In this document: one piece after another, positions 17,980 through 25,978 of the stretch
Position numbering within the stretch: position 1 is the first letter of the stretch
Layout: each line of letters opens with the position of its first letter
Source: Burkholderia pseudomultivorans
GTDB lineage: Bacteria; Pseudomonadota; Gammaproteobacteria; Burkholderiales; Burkholderiaceae
Assembly (NCBI RefSeq): GCF_902499075.1
Contig: NZ_CABVPP010000035.1
Span: 1-64,000 of the forward strand
Direction of reading: 5' to 3'
Length of the DNA stretch: 64,000 nt
Translations under genes and position numbers: made by a program
The notes under the pieces: model-generated
Databases searched by the model: none
What the model was told of the DNA's origin: nothing
Seen by the model: the letters and a program-made list of their open reading frames with translations, nothing else

Positions 17980-18948
17980 ATGCATCTCGTCCAAACCATG
18001 GCCTACGTCGGTGCCGAACCCTGGCACGGTCTTGGCAACAAGCTCGCCCCCAGACAACCGCTCGAAGTCTGGGCGCGCGCCGCCGGCATGGACTGGCGAA
18101 TCGAAGAAGCCGAAGTGCGCTTCGTCGCCGCCGGCGAACGCAATCTCGGCTCGATCCACGCGTTTCCCGAACAGAAAGTGCTGTACCGCTCGGACAACAA
18201 GGCGCCGTTGTCCGTCGTCTCCGCGCGCTATCAGGTCGTGCAACCCGAAGAGATTTTGGAGTTTTATCGAGACCTCACGGAGATCGGCGGTTTCCAGCTC
18301 GAGACGGCCGGCGTGTTGAAGGAAGGCCGCAAGCTCTGGGCGCTGGCACGCACGGGGCAGTCGGGCACCCTCAAGGGCAAGGATCAGGTCAATGGCTACC
18401 TGCTGTTGGCCACGGCCTGCGACGGGACGTTGGCCACTACCGCGCAATTCACGTCGGTGCGCGTCGTCTGCAACAATACCTTGCAGATCGCACTGGGCAA
18501 CAGCGCTGGCGCAATCAAAGTCTCGCACCGCTCGCAGTTCGACGCGGCGGCTGTCAAACGCCAGCTCGGCATCGCCGTCTCCACGTGGGACGCGTTCATG
18601 GTCCGAGCCAAGGCGTTGTCCGAACGCAAGGTGACCGACTCGGCGGCCGATGCATTCCTGCGGCGCGTCTTGACCTACTCGACGACCAATCTTCCCGATC
18701 GTGAAGCAGTGGCTGTCAACGAGCGCGCGATCAAGGCGGTCGGCCAGCTCTATGCCGGACATGGAAAAGGCTCGGATTTGGCTTCGGCGTCGGGTACGGC
18801 GTGGGGCCTTCTGAACGCAGTCACGGAGTATGTCGATCACCATCGCCGCGCACGCACTGACGATCACCGCCTCGACGCCGCCTGGTTCGGCGCAGGCGCG
18901 ACATTGAAGCAGAAAGCCTGGGACGAGGCGATGAAGCTTGTCGCATGA
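17980..18948 (+). CDS. DUF932 phage/plasmid-like protein
   Basis: About 322 residues from the ATG at 17980, preceded by CAGGAG; an upstream start at 17866 adds residues with no family likeness. The protein matches DUF932 (the phage/plasmid-related TIGR03299 type), with the N-terminal PWHGLGNKL motif, DNKAPLSVVSARYQVVQPEE and the conserved TSVRVVCNNTLQIAL block. The biochemical function is unknown. Such genes are common on conjugative plasmids and ICEs beside recombination genes, as here with YqaJ. The stop overlaps the start of the next small gene (ATGA). Confidence 0.85.
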   Translation: MHLVQTMAYVGAEPWHGLGNKLAPRQPLEVWARAAGMDWRIEEAEVRFVAAGERNLGSIHAFPEQKVLYRSDNKAPLSVVSARYQVVQPEEILEFYRDLTEIGGFQLETAGVLKEGRKLWALARTGQSGTLKGKDQVNGYLLLATACDGTLATTAQFTSVRVVCNNTLQIALGNSAGAIKVSHRSQFDAAAVKRQLGIAVSTWDAFMVRAKALSERKVTDSAADAFLRRVLTYSTTNLPDREAVAVNERAIKAVGQLYAGHGKGSDLASASGTAWGLLNAVTEYVDHHRRARTDDHRLDAAWFGAGATLKQKAWDEAMKLVA

Positions 18949-19145
18949 CGAAGCCCATACCCCCCCTTGCCGTCGACATGCGCATTCAGATTCCGCGCGG
19001 AGCAGGGCTACGATTCGGCGGCCGTTACGCCACGATCCTGCAAATCAAACCTCAGGGTACGACTGTCCACCTCGGAAACGGCAAGCTCGTGACGTTCGCA
19101 TACGACGCATTGCAAGACGCCATTCGCCGTATCGGTTCCGAATAG
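18945..19145 (+). CDS. Small hypothetical protein coupled to DUF932
   Basis: A 66-residue protein whose ATG overlaps the DUF932 stop, implying translational coupling. It is predicted to be mostly beta: residues 10-50 (DMRIQIPRGAGLRFGG, then TTVHLGNGKLVTFAYDAL) look like a small barrel or SH3-like fold. No family recognised. A T-tract hairpin follows 25 bases downstream. Confidence 0.6.
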   Translation: MTKPIPPLAVDMRIQIPRGAGLRFGGRYATILQIKPQGTTVHLGNGKLVTFAYDALQDAIRRIGSE

Positions 19146-19169
19146 CGCGCGCCCAACCCATCACCTCTC

Positions 19170-19201
19170 GCCCGGTCAGATTCGCTCTGCCGGGCTTTTT
19201 T
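19170..19201 (+). terminator. Rho-independent terminator
   Basis: Arms GCCCGG...CAG and CTG...CCGGGC are followed by a run of T (CGGGCTTTTTTG). It closes the DUF932 pair, and the next gene's CGGAGC ribosome site begins only a few bases later. Confidence 0.75.
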
Positions 19202-19217
19202 GTTTTCGGAGCAAACC

Positions 19218-20213
19218 ATGACGACACCTCACCCTGAACCACCCCGTAGACGTAAGCCCGCACTGAAGCTCGTCAAGACGCAAGAACTGAGTCGCGACGA
19301 CTGGCTCGCCGTGCGCCGAACCGGCATCGGCGGATCGGATGCCGCTGCTGCGGTCGGCCTGAACCCCTACATGAGCGCGTTGGAATTGTGGCTCGACAAG
19401 ACTGGCCGTGCGGACGGCCTGCCCCGCCCCGATCCAGACGATACGACGTCGCCCACGTACTGGGGCACGCTGCTCGAACCCATCGTCGCCGCCTCGTACA
19501 CGAAACAGACCGGCAACCGGGTTCGACGCGTGAACGCCGTGCTGCGGCATCCCTCGATCCCGTTCATGTTGGCGAACATTGATCGCGAGATCGTCGGCGT
19601 TCCGGACGTACAGATTCTGGAATGTAAAACGGCCGGCGAGTTCGGTGCGCGGCTCTGGCGAGAAGGCGTGCCCGAGTACGTGCAGATCCAGGTGCAGCAC
19701 CAGTTGGCCGTGACCGGCAAGACAGCGGCGCACGTCGCCGTGCTGCTCTGTGGTCAGGCGCTCGAAGTGCATCGGATCGAACGCGACGATGCGCTGATCG
19801 GGCGCCTGGTCGAACTCGAAGCACGCTTCTGGCGGTTCGTGGAAACCGATACGCCTCCGCCGGCTGACGGGTCGGAGTCGGCCGACCGTGCGCTGCGACA
19901 CCTGTATCCCGGCAACGGCGGCATTGTGGATTTTACGGACGATCCGCGCCTGTCGGCCGTGTTCGCTGATCTGGTTGCCGTACGTGCCGAGATCGAGACG
20001 CGCCAACAGCTCGAAGCGCAGTTCAAGCAGACGATCCAGCAGGCGATGGGTGACGCAAACCGGGCCGTATTCCAGACCGGCGCCGTGTCGTTCAAGCGCA
20101 GCAAGGATTCGTCTGGCGTCGATCTGGCTCGTCTGCTGGCCGACCACCCCGAGTTCGAAACGCAGTACGCCATCTCCAAGCCGGGTTCCCGGCGTTTTCT
20201 CGTTTCCACCTGA
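19218..20213 (+). CDS. YqaJ-type viral recombinase / lambda-exonuclease-like nuclease
   Basis: About 331 residues from the ATG at 19218, after CGGAGC. The fold is a PD-(D/E)XK exonuclease: WLAVRRTGIGGSDAAAAVGLNPY (the YqaJ entry motif with the conserved GGSD, here about residues 33-55), then an ILECKTAG segment supplying the E-x-K catalytic pair, then VPEYVQIQVQHQLAVTG. YqaJ nucleases resect DNA ends for single-strand-annealing recombination, usually with a Bet/RecT partner. No recT-like gene is visible next to it, but the Gp3-like gene follows. The C-terminal quarter is helical. It is probably part of an element-borne recombination set. Confidence 0.85.
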   Translation: MTTPHPEPPRRRKPALKLVKTQELSRDDWLAVRRTGIGGSDAAAAVGLNPYMSALELWLDKTGRADGLPRPDPDDTTSPTYWGTLLEPIVAASYTKQTGNRVRRVNAVLRHPSIPFMLANIDREIVGVPDVQILECKTAGEFGARLWREGVPEYVQIQVQHQLAVTGKTAAHVAVLLCGQALEVHRIERDDALIGRLVELEARFWRFVETDTPPPADGSESADRALRHLYPGNGGIVDFTDDPRLSAVFADLVAVRAEIETRQQLEAQFKQTIQQAMGDANRAVFQTGAVSFKRSKDSSGVDLARLLADHPEFETQYAISKPGSRRFLVST

Positions 20214-20224
20214 TTCCAATCCCC

Positions 20225-20440
20225 ATGACCAACCTCGAATGTCTCACGGACATCATGACGTTCTCGCGATACGGCGCGCTCGCACAGGCGTTCGTGATGG
20301 ATGCGCTCAGCCAGTACGCGGAGCGCGTTGCGACAACACCACCCGATCAGTTGCAAGTCAACCCAATGGTCAGTGCTCGTGCCTGGCAGGGCGTCGCCTT
20401 GGAAATCCACGCCAAGCTCGAAGCGCATTTTTCCCGATAG
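20225..20440 (+). CDS. Small hypothetical protein between exonuclease and Gp3-like genes
   Basis: A 71-residue, helix-rich protein (for example FVMDALSQYAERVATTPP and ARAWQGVALEIHAKLEAHF) starting 11 bases after the exonuclease stop. No family recognised. The position suggests the same transcript. Coding potential is supported by the tight spacing and by codon use like that of its neighbours. Confidence 0.5.
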   Translation: MTNLECLTDIMTFSRYGALAQAFVMDALSQYAERVATTPPDQLQVNPMVSARAWQGVALEIHAKLEAHFSR

Positions 20441-20491
20441 TCCGCATCGCTCGCAGTTCTCTTCCCCCCAATTTCTATTTTGAGGACCACC

Positions 20492-21406
20492 ATGCTCAAA
20501 GGTCTCGCCATCACGCCGCCCGTTGTCGGGCGAATCTCCATCGGCCGCATTGTCGAGAAGAATGGCAAGCGCGTTCCCGAAAAGGATGACCAGTTCACCC
20601 TCACCACCCAGGTGCAACAGCGCGGTGAGTGGATGCTCCACCCATTGAACGAAACGCTGCGCAAGGCAACGGCCGGCAAGCTGCGCGCGATTCCCGTGCG
20701 TGTGCTGTTCAGTGATCCGGACTTGAACCTGCGCGCCGAATATTCCCTGTTCGATCGCGATACCGGCCGCCCCGTGTGCGTCGGCAACGGCGAACAGTGC
20801 CGACGTGTGACAGATGCCGGTATCGAAACCCTCCCCTGCCCGTCTCCGGATGGCTGCACATTCGGTCGTCAAGGCAATTGCAAGCCTTACGGGCGCTTGA
20901 ACGTAATCGTCGGTGATGACGATGAGATGGGTTCGTTCATCTTCCGCACTACGTCCTATAACTCGATTCGTACGCTGGCTGCACGGCTGCACTACTTTCG
21001 TGCCGTATCGGGCAACCTGCTCGCCTGCTTGCCGCTGGAGTTGAAGCTGCGCGGCAAGTCGACCACGCAGAGCTACCGGTCGGCGATCTACTACGTTGAC
21101 CTCGGCGTGCGTTCGGGCAATACGCTCGAACAGGCGCTGATCGAGGCGAAGGAACTGGATGCGCGCCGCCGCGCCACCGGCTTCGATCAGGCCGCGCTCG
21201 ATGCCGCTGCGCGTGCAGGGTTCGCCAACGGCGCGTTCGAGGACAGTCCGGATGAAACGGCGGCTGTCGCGGAAGAGTTCTATCCAGGTACGACCAACCC
21301 CGATACCGGGGACGGTCGCACCGACGAGACGACCGGAACGCCGACGTCGACCCTGCGCGACAAGCTCGAACGCAAGGCCGTGCTGCTCGGCGGCAAGGCA
21401 GCATGA
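20492..21406 (+). CDS. Gp3-like / recombination-directionality-factor-like metal-binding protein
   Basis: About 304 residues from the ATG at 20492, six bases after TGAGGA; a TTG at 20480 is open but lies in front of that site. A cysteine cluster at about residues 107-140 (CVGNGEQC, then CPSPDGC and GNCKPYGRL) suggests one zinc site. The surrounding pattern (SIRTLAARLHYFRAVSG) fits mobile-element proteins often named 'hydrolase or metal-binding protein', which resemble the Gp3-like recombination directionality factors of phages. It follows the YqaJ exonuclease and overlaps the next gene by four bases. No integrase lies in the window, so an excision role is inferred only from the family. Confidence 0.6.
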   Translation: MLKGLAITPPVVGRISIGRIVEKNGKRVPEKDDQFTLTTQVQQRGEWMLHPLNETLRKATAGKLRAIPVRVLFSDPDLNLRAEYSLFDRDTGRPVCVGNGEQCRRVTDAGIETLPCPSPDGCTFGRQGNCKPYGRLNVIVGDDDEMGSFIFRTTSYNSIRTLAARLHYFRAVSGNLLACLPLELKLRGKSTTQSYRSAIYYVDLGVRSGNTLEQALIEAKELDARRRATGFDQAALDAAARAGFANGAFEDSPDETAAVAEEFYPGTTNPDTGDGRTDETTGTPTSTLRDKLERKAVLLGGKAA

Positions 21407-22530
21407 GCGCGCGTCGCTGGGCGTTCGTCCTGGCGGTCGCCGCAACCACCACGGCGCTCTGTCTGTCGGTACTCGCCGGTTGGCAGCGCGGCGGCACATT
21501 ACCGGAACGGCTCATCTGGATCGCCATCGGCATGGTGCTCGTCACGAGCGCGCACCTGTTGCCGGCGCTGATCCGCGAGATGCCGATCGCTATTCGAGGT
21601 GTAGGTAGCGTGTTATGGGGCGCTTGCCTGCTGGCGGCATGCTTCGGTCACGCAGTGTTCTTCACTTTAGCCCAGCAGCATGCCGGTGAGCTGCGGGCGG
21701 CAACGGTACAGACGATCTCGGTATCGGAGACTACTCGTAGTCTCACGACCGTCATGGCAGAACGCGCGACGGTGACGGCGCAACTCGCGGTCGCGCGGGC
21801 GCGTAACTGCATCGGAAACTGTACGACGCTCAAATCCCGTCGCGTTACGCTTGCCGCACGACTGGATGCGCTGAACGCCGAAGCCGATGACGTGAGACGC
21901 CAGCGGGCCACAGTGGATCGAGTCACGGCTCAACGTGACACATTACTCGTCGATCCAGTCACGTTACGACTCGCCGCGTTAGTCGGGATCACGGCGGGGC
22001 GTGTCGACCTGCTGACTGGTCTGACCTTCGCTGCGGTACTCGAAGGCGTCGCATGCCTGTTGTGGACCGTCGCGCTTCGATCACCGCGACGGACGCCGCT
22101 ACCGGTCGTGACTGGCGTTGCGTCGACAGCAGTCACAGTGACGTCCTCCGTGACTCAGCCAGTCGTCATGCCAGTCACGGACGCGCCAAACGTGACTGAA
22201 CCCGTAGTCACGACAGTCACGGATGCGGTCGGCATGACTCGGCCTGTAGTCATGTCAGTCGCGGCCAGTCACGACGACCAGACCGTTAGTCGCAATTCCG
22301 TAACACCGAGTCACGATCATACGACCGACAGTCATGCGCCGCGCGACGATCCGATTACCCCGTTATCGGCCGTATCTCCCATCGACGACCACCTGTCGCA
22401 GCTTGTTCGAGATGTTACAGCGGGTCTCGTCCGTCCGACCGTTGCCGACATTCGCCGCCACCTGGGTTGCTCTCAGGCACGGGCAGCCGAGCTACGCCGC
22501 CAGTTTGCCGACCTTAACATAACGGCATAA
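21403..22530 (+). CDS. Membrane protein with coiled coil and C-terminal helix-turn-helix-like segment
   Basis: A 375-residue protein overlapping the previous gene (ATGA). Three N-terminal transmembrane helices (about 6-26, 37-57, 65-90) are followed by a coiled coil (about 95-185) that includes CIGNC, and then a fourth helix near 195-225. A low-complexity linker of repeated Val-Thr-x-Pro-Val-Val units (about 235-310) leads to a C-terminal helical segment (TVADIRRHLGCSQARAAELRRQF) that looks like a helix-turn-helix. The DNA of the linker and the segment just before it contains eleven AGTCAC/GTGACT hexamers. The combination suggests a membrane-tethered DNA-binding protein. No named family recognised. 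Confidence 0.55.
   Translation: MSARRWAFVLAVAATTTALCLSVLAGWQRGGTLPERLIWIAIGMVLVTSAHLLPALIREMPIAIRGVGSVLWGACLLAACFGHAVFFTLAQQHAGELRAATVQTISVSETTRSLTTVMAERATVTAQLAVARARNCIGNCTTLKSRRVTLAARLDALNAEADDVRRQRATVDRVTAQRDTLLVDPVTLRLAALVGITAGRVDLLTGLTFAAVLEGVACLLWTVALRSPRRTPLPVVTGVASTAVTVTSSVTQPVVMPVTDAPNVTEPVVTTVTDAVGMTRPVVMSVAASHDDQTVSRNSVTPSHDHTTDSHAPRDDPITPLSAVSPIDDHLSQLVRDVTAGLVRPTVADIRRHLGCSQARAAELRRQFADLNITA
21920..22315. repeat. Cluster of CAGTCACG-like 8-mers in both orientations
   Basis: Counted by eye, AGTCAC or its complement GTGACT occurs eleven times in about 400 bases (first at 21921, last at 22309). Six copies match the 8-mer CAGTCACG exactly and five differ at one base. Chance would give roughly 0.2 hexamers. 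Both orientations read as Val-Thr in the gene's frame, some using the ACT codon that is unusual in such GC-rich DNA. This may be a set of protein-binding sites embedded in the coding sequence, or a product of the peptide repeat. Confidence 0.65.
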
Positions 22531-22533
22531 ACA

Positions 22534-22560
22534 GCCGGGCCACGTGCCCGGCTTTTTCTT
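22534..22560 (+). terminator. Rho-independent terminator
   Basis: GCCGGGC, a CACGT loop and GCCCGGC followed by TTTTTCTT. It begins four bases after the stop of the membrane/HTH gene and separates it from DUF4942. Confidence 0.8.
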
Positions 22561-22595
22561 GTCGTCCTTTTTCCACTTCCACATCGACATGAAAA

Positions 22596-23402
22596 ATGGA
22601 CCAACACAATCTCGTTCCCAGCGTCAGTATCGCCAACCTCGCCAACCAGCGCGTCGCCGTTGTCGAACGCGTGCGCGCCGCGCTCGACCTGCTCGGCGAA
22701 GCTCAGCAACTCGCCAAGGCTGCACATCTCGGCTTTCCTCGGCTCGTGCTAGATGAAAGCTACGGCTGTCGCGGTCGACCCAGCATCACTGGAGAGTATG
22801 CGAAGCGCGACGAAGCCGAAGCCGCTATGGTGCGCATCGTCGACGTACGCGGTTGGGACTACCTGCTGTCAGAGTCGGGCCTGCGCACCTTCATGGATGC
22901 CAAGGCTCGTGATCAGTGGAGCAACCAGATCGCCGAAGGCGACGTGCCCGAACTAACTGCCGCCAACATCGAAGCGACCTTCGCCCAGCTCTATGGCGCG
23001 CGCGGCGACATGTTCGAGCGCGGCGTGCTCCAGTGCTTCCAGCGGCTGTCGTGGGACTACAAGAGCAATCAACCCTTCAAGTTCGGCCAACGCATCATCG
23101 TTCGGTATCTCCTCTCGCAAGGTAGCTCGAACTATCACGTCACGAATGAACTGGACGATCTGATGCGGGTGTTCAGTGTGCTCGATGGCAAGCCGGAGCC
23201 GGATCATCGGCATGGCATGTCGACACTCATTTCGGACGCACAACGTCAACGGAAGACAGAAGCCGAGCACGGCTATTTCCACCTGCGCTGGTTCAAGAAC
23301 GGCAACGGCCACCTGACGTTCAAACGCGCTGATCTGGTCGACAGAATGAACCTGATTCTCGCGAAGCACTATCCGAACGCCCTCGCGTCCGAAGCCCGGT
23401 AG
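22596..23402 (+). CDS. DUF4942 domain protein
   Basis: A 268-residue soluble protein. The core matches DUF4942, a mobile-element family of unknown function: VVDVRGWDYLLSESGLRTFMD, IEATFAQLYGARGDMFERGVLQCFQRLSWDYKSN, and a C-terminal EHGYFHLRWFKNGNGHLTFKR. The conserved His-x-x-x-x-Trp-x-x-x-G-N-x-H pattern near the end may be functional. It starts 43 bases after a terminator, so it probably has its own promoter. Its neighbours are the usual company of DUF4942 on plasmids and ICEs (DUF932, YqaJ). The ribosome site is weak. Confidence 0.82.
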   Translation: MDQHNLVPSVSIANLANQRVAVVERVRAALDLLGEAQQLAKAAHLGFPRLVLDESYGCRGRPSITGEYAKRDEAEAAMVRIVDVRGWDYLLSESGLRTFMDAKARDQWSNQIAEGDVPELTAANIEATFAQLYGARGDMFERGVLQCFQRLSWDYKSNQPFKFGQRIIVRYLLSQGSSNYHVTNELDDLMRVFSVLDGKPEPDHRHGMSTLISDAQRQRKTEAEHGYFHLRWFKNGNGHLTFKRADLVDRMNLILAKHYPNALASEAR

Positions 23403-23504
23403 TTCCGGGACGCGTCCTGCGTCTCGTCTTTCCCTTATCCATTCAGCGAATTCGGTATCCGGCTTATCCGGAGGCTCGTGTTCGTCCATCACCTGGAGAA
23501 TTTC

Positions 23505-23804
23505 GTGAATTTGCCATCCACCGTTCACGCCGGACCGCGCTTCAAGCTCGGCCGGATCTTCGCCACGCCCGCCGCGCTGGAAGCCATCGCCGACGCGCAC
23601 GTGTCGATCATCGACCTGTTGATCCGCCATGTACGCGGCGACTGGGGCGACCTCTCCGAATCCGACCGCCAGCAGAACGAGTTGTCGATTGATGCAGGGC
23701 TGCGTCTGCTGTCCAGCTACGTTTTGCCCGGCGGTCAAACCGTCTGGGTCATCACCGAATGGGATCGGTCCTCAACCACGTTCCTGTTGCCGGGAGATTA
23801 TTGA
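23505..23804 (+). CDS. Small plasmid/ICE-type hypothetical protein
   Basis: About 99 residues from a GTG at 23505, six bases after GGAGA. A GTG at 23478 is an alternative, but the sequence from NLPSTVHAGPRFKLG on looks like the natural beginning. A helical core (ATPAALEAIADAHVSIIDLLIRHV) is followed by strands ending in QTVWVITEWDRSSTTFLLPGDY, which resembles a small toxin-like or DUF-type plasmid protein, but I cannot name the family. It is separated from the next gene by a single base, implying coupling. Confidence 0.6.
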   Translation: MNLPSTVHAGPRFKLGRIFATPAALEAIADAHVSIIDLLIRHVRGDWGDLSESDRQQNELSIDAGLRLLSSYVLPGGQTVWVITEWDRSSTTFLLPGDY

Positions 23805-23805
23805 C

Positions 23806-24444
23806 ATGTTGATCCAGAAATTTCATCCGGGTCTCCGGCTCGGCCGACAGCCCGTCGTCGCAGCATCGGGCAATCCGATTTTCAGTCGTCAAGGACATTG
23901 GGACGGCGGCAGTACGTTGCACGGTGTGGCGATGGGGCTCGCGTTACTCGGCAAGCTCGCCGATCCGATCTATCTCCCGTATCACGTATCCGGCCCGGAA
24001 CAAGTCGTGTGGGACGACGCATGGCCACATTACCTGAGCGGAATGACGATGGATGAGCTCGCCAACTTCGTCACCGACCTAAGTCTTGGCGTTCGTGCAG
24101 CAAAATCTGCCGCCTCCGGTATCGATTTCCTTCGCTTCATCTACGACGAATTGCTTGCGGGCTGGCCAGTCATCATCGGCTGGCATCAGCGCCATGTCGT
24201 CAAATGGCGAGCCGCTCTTGTCGTCGGTATCGAAGGTCATCAGAGTGACGGCGCGTTTGAGCCGCACGCCATATTGCTGATCGATCCGGCAGGCAACGAG
24301 CCAGGGCTCGCCGGATTCAATGCACGTCTCGACAGGCACGGCAGCGATCTATTCCGCTACCGCACGCCTGCTGCTGCACGCGCCGTGAAATTGATGGGCG
24401 GTGTGGCGATCCGCGACGTGATCGGCACGACTGCTGACACGTGA
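23806..24444 (+). CDS. Papain/C39-like fold protein lacking cysteine
   Basis: A 212-residue protein starting one base after the preceding stop. The N-terminal segment SRQGHWDGGSTLHGVAMGLALLG sits where C39-type peptidases have Q-x4-D-C-G-x-x-C-x-x-M, and a later HAILLIDPAGNEP fits the His and Asp/Asn part of the triad. The nucleophilic cysteine position is glycine, and I see no cysteine anywhere in the protein. It is therefore either a non-catalytic relative (as in degenerate C39 domains that only bind peptides) or a different fold. No signal peptide. A hairpin follows ten bases downstream. Confidence 0.5.
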   Translation: MLIQKFHPGLRLGRQPVVAASGNPIFSRQGHWDGGSTLHGVAMGLALLGKLADPIYLPYHVSGPEQVVWDDAWPHYLSGMTMDELANFVTDLSLGVRAAKSAASGIDFLRFIYDELLAGWPVIIGWHQRHVVKWRAALVVGIEGHQSDGAFEPHAILLIDPAGNEPGLAGFNARLDRHGSDLFRYRTPAAARAVKLMGGVAIRDVIGTTADT

Positions 24445-24453
24445 TCTTCGGCA

Positions 24454-24473
24454 GCGCCGCGTTCTCGCGGCGC
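24454..24473 (+). terminator. Hairpin after the C39-like gene
   Basis: Perfect eight-base arms GCGCCGCG / CGCGGCGC with a TTCT loop, starting ten bases after the stop. It is followed by CTCTCC and not a T run. Bases 24474-24643 show no gene. Confidence 0.55.
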
Positions 24474-24643
24474 CTCTCCGCCATCAATCATGCTGAAAAA
24501 TGCGTGCTAAAAAAACGATAGAGCCGCCTCGAAAACGACCGCAATCAACCCGAAGTTGCCGCTGGAAATACCCGAAGGACAAGCTCAGCCGCGATACGCC
24601 GCGCCGCGATCAAAATACTGAGGCTTAATTTCACTGCCTGCGC

Positions 24644-25185
24644 TCAGAATCCTCGAAAGTCTCCGACAGCACTGTGCCACTTTTTTCGAATCGATAGTAA
24701 ACGCTGGTAAACCGCAGTGAAATCCGCGACAACACCATCGTCATTGCCATGAGCAAGCCTATTCCGGATTACAAATTGCCCTTGAAGATCGTTTAAATAA
24801 TCCTTGAACCAAGCTTGCCCCTGCGCCGTCCGCCATCGATTCAGGATGGTGCTCAGCTTTGCAAACGTACCCACTTGATTTTCCGCAAAGGCTTTGAACT
24901 GGGCTTGATACAACTGCCCATTGCTCCCCTTTCCGCGCAATGGGCGTCGGCACGGATACCGCCCTCGCACGTCGCGTAGAGCGCCAGTAACGCGAAGCGA
25001 TCGCTCCGGTCTCTCATGCTTCGAAATTCGTCAACAACCTCTTGCGACGTATAGCCAAAAAATCGATCCCCTGGCTTTCCAGCCTGGAATCGATTTTTCA
25101 AAACCTGCCTCTCCATTAATTGAAAACCGTCGGCGACCGTCCGATACCAGTCCGCCGTATTTTCGATCTCTTTACGGGCCGCCAT
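24644..25185 (-). pseudogene. HEPN-like protein gene with a frameshift
   Basis: Two minus-strand frames continue each other. The first (from the ATG at 25185) reads to ALYATCEGGIR and then derails. The second resumes with GKGSNGQLYQAQFKAF and ends with FVIRNRLAHGNDDG and a helical tail. Joined they give about 180 residues, with the R-x4-H motif RNRLAH of HEPN RNases, in the style of the MAE_28990/MAE_18760-like HEPN group. The break lies at the CCCCTTT run near 24926-24932, so one inserted or deleted base explains it. The gene follows another minus-strand gene of unknown function. Either the gene is dead or the base call at the run is wrong. Confidence 0.55.
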
Positions 25186-25667
25186 GTTATTTTAATACCG
25201 TGTCGAACAGATATTCGATTTTTTTCCTTGGAGAAACCTTCGAAATGAAGCGGCCGATTGGGATCGGTGATGACCCATTGCCATTTTCGAGAAGAAACGG
25301 GAATATCTTCGTTATCCTTCTCACTCGCGTCGATCGCAATCAACCGTACTCGGTTTGTCAGACTCGTAACGTCCACGCGCCCGAAGCCGCCTATGATAAG
25401 CGTTGCGATTGGGTCAAACATGACTGTTGCCGCTCCCAAATGCACGGTCATGCGCTCGACGCTATAGGAGCCGATGAAATCTTCCCGGATCGTTTTTGGT
25501 TCATACGAGACGTCGTCGGAGTCCAAGCCCGCGTCAAGAAGTGCACGGTTGATGAGTGCATACAAACCGTTCAGTTCGCTCTTCCAACGCTCAAGCCTTG
25601 CCGACCAATCGACGCTTTGCTGCTCAACGTCCTTCTTGTGCTTTTGGATTAAGTGGCTGAGTGACAT
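25116..25667 (-). CDS. Hypothetical partner of the HEPN gene, 3' end probably frameshifted
   Basis: As read, 183 residues with a helical start (LIQKHKKDVEQQSVDWSARLERWKSEL) and a beta-rich middle (MTVHLGAATVMFDPIATLIIGGFGRVDV). The last ~30 residues are basic and unlike the rest. If the seven-T run at 25219-25225 (seven A on the coding strand) were six, the frame would instead read KEKIEYLFDTVLK and stop at 25187, one base before the HEPN ATG at 25185, giving a clean two-gene operon. I therefore suspect a homopolymer indel. No family recognised; the pairing resembles HEPN systems with a partner protein. Local GC is lower than in the flanks. Confidence 0.5.
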   Translation of the reverse strand: MSLSHLIQKHKKDVEQQSVDWSARLERWKSELNGLYALINRALLDAGLDSDDVSYEPKTIREDFIGSYSVERMTVHLGAATVMFDPIATLIIGGFGRVDVTSLTNRVRLIAIDASEKDNEDIPVSSRKWQWVITDPNRPLHFEGFSKEKNRISVRHGIKITWRPVKRSKIRRTGIGRSPTVFN

Positions 25668-25978
25668 CGCGCTTTCCCCGTGGAAGTACTAAACAGTATC
25701 AGTAGGCATGTTAGCACCGCAGCATCGCCCGTGTATCGCCACTTGCCCGACACAGTAGCCGTTTCCCACGAATGCTAATGGTCGCCGTGTGCTGACTGTC
25801 CAACTATTACGTTACTACCTTGACATCTCGCAGCGTCGGCGCAAGATGCCGCCTTCTCAAACGTTCGTCGCGGACGGCGCTTCCTGAAATGTCGCGGCGG
25901 CTCCGCTCTTCGAAGTGGCGACAACGAATGCAGGACATTGCGGCGCCAAAAGTACAGGCCGAGCACTTCAAGCCATCG
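25668..25978. other. No gene seen
   Basis: About 310 bases between two minus-strand units. A 63-codon frame at 25775-25966 has no protein-like features. The stretch should contain the promoter of the HEPN-type operon near its left end; I could not place -35/-10 boxes with confidence. Confidence 0.35.

Noticed and set aside
21920-22315. CAGTCACG cluster considered as replication iterons of a plasmid origin
   Set aside because: Spacing is irregular, orientation mixed, and no Rep gene is present nearby; kept only as a binding-site hypothesis.
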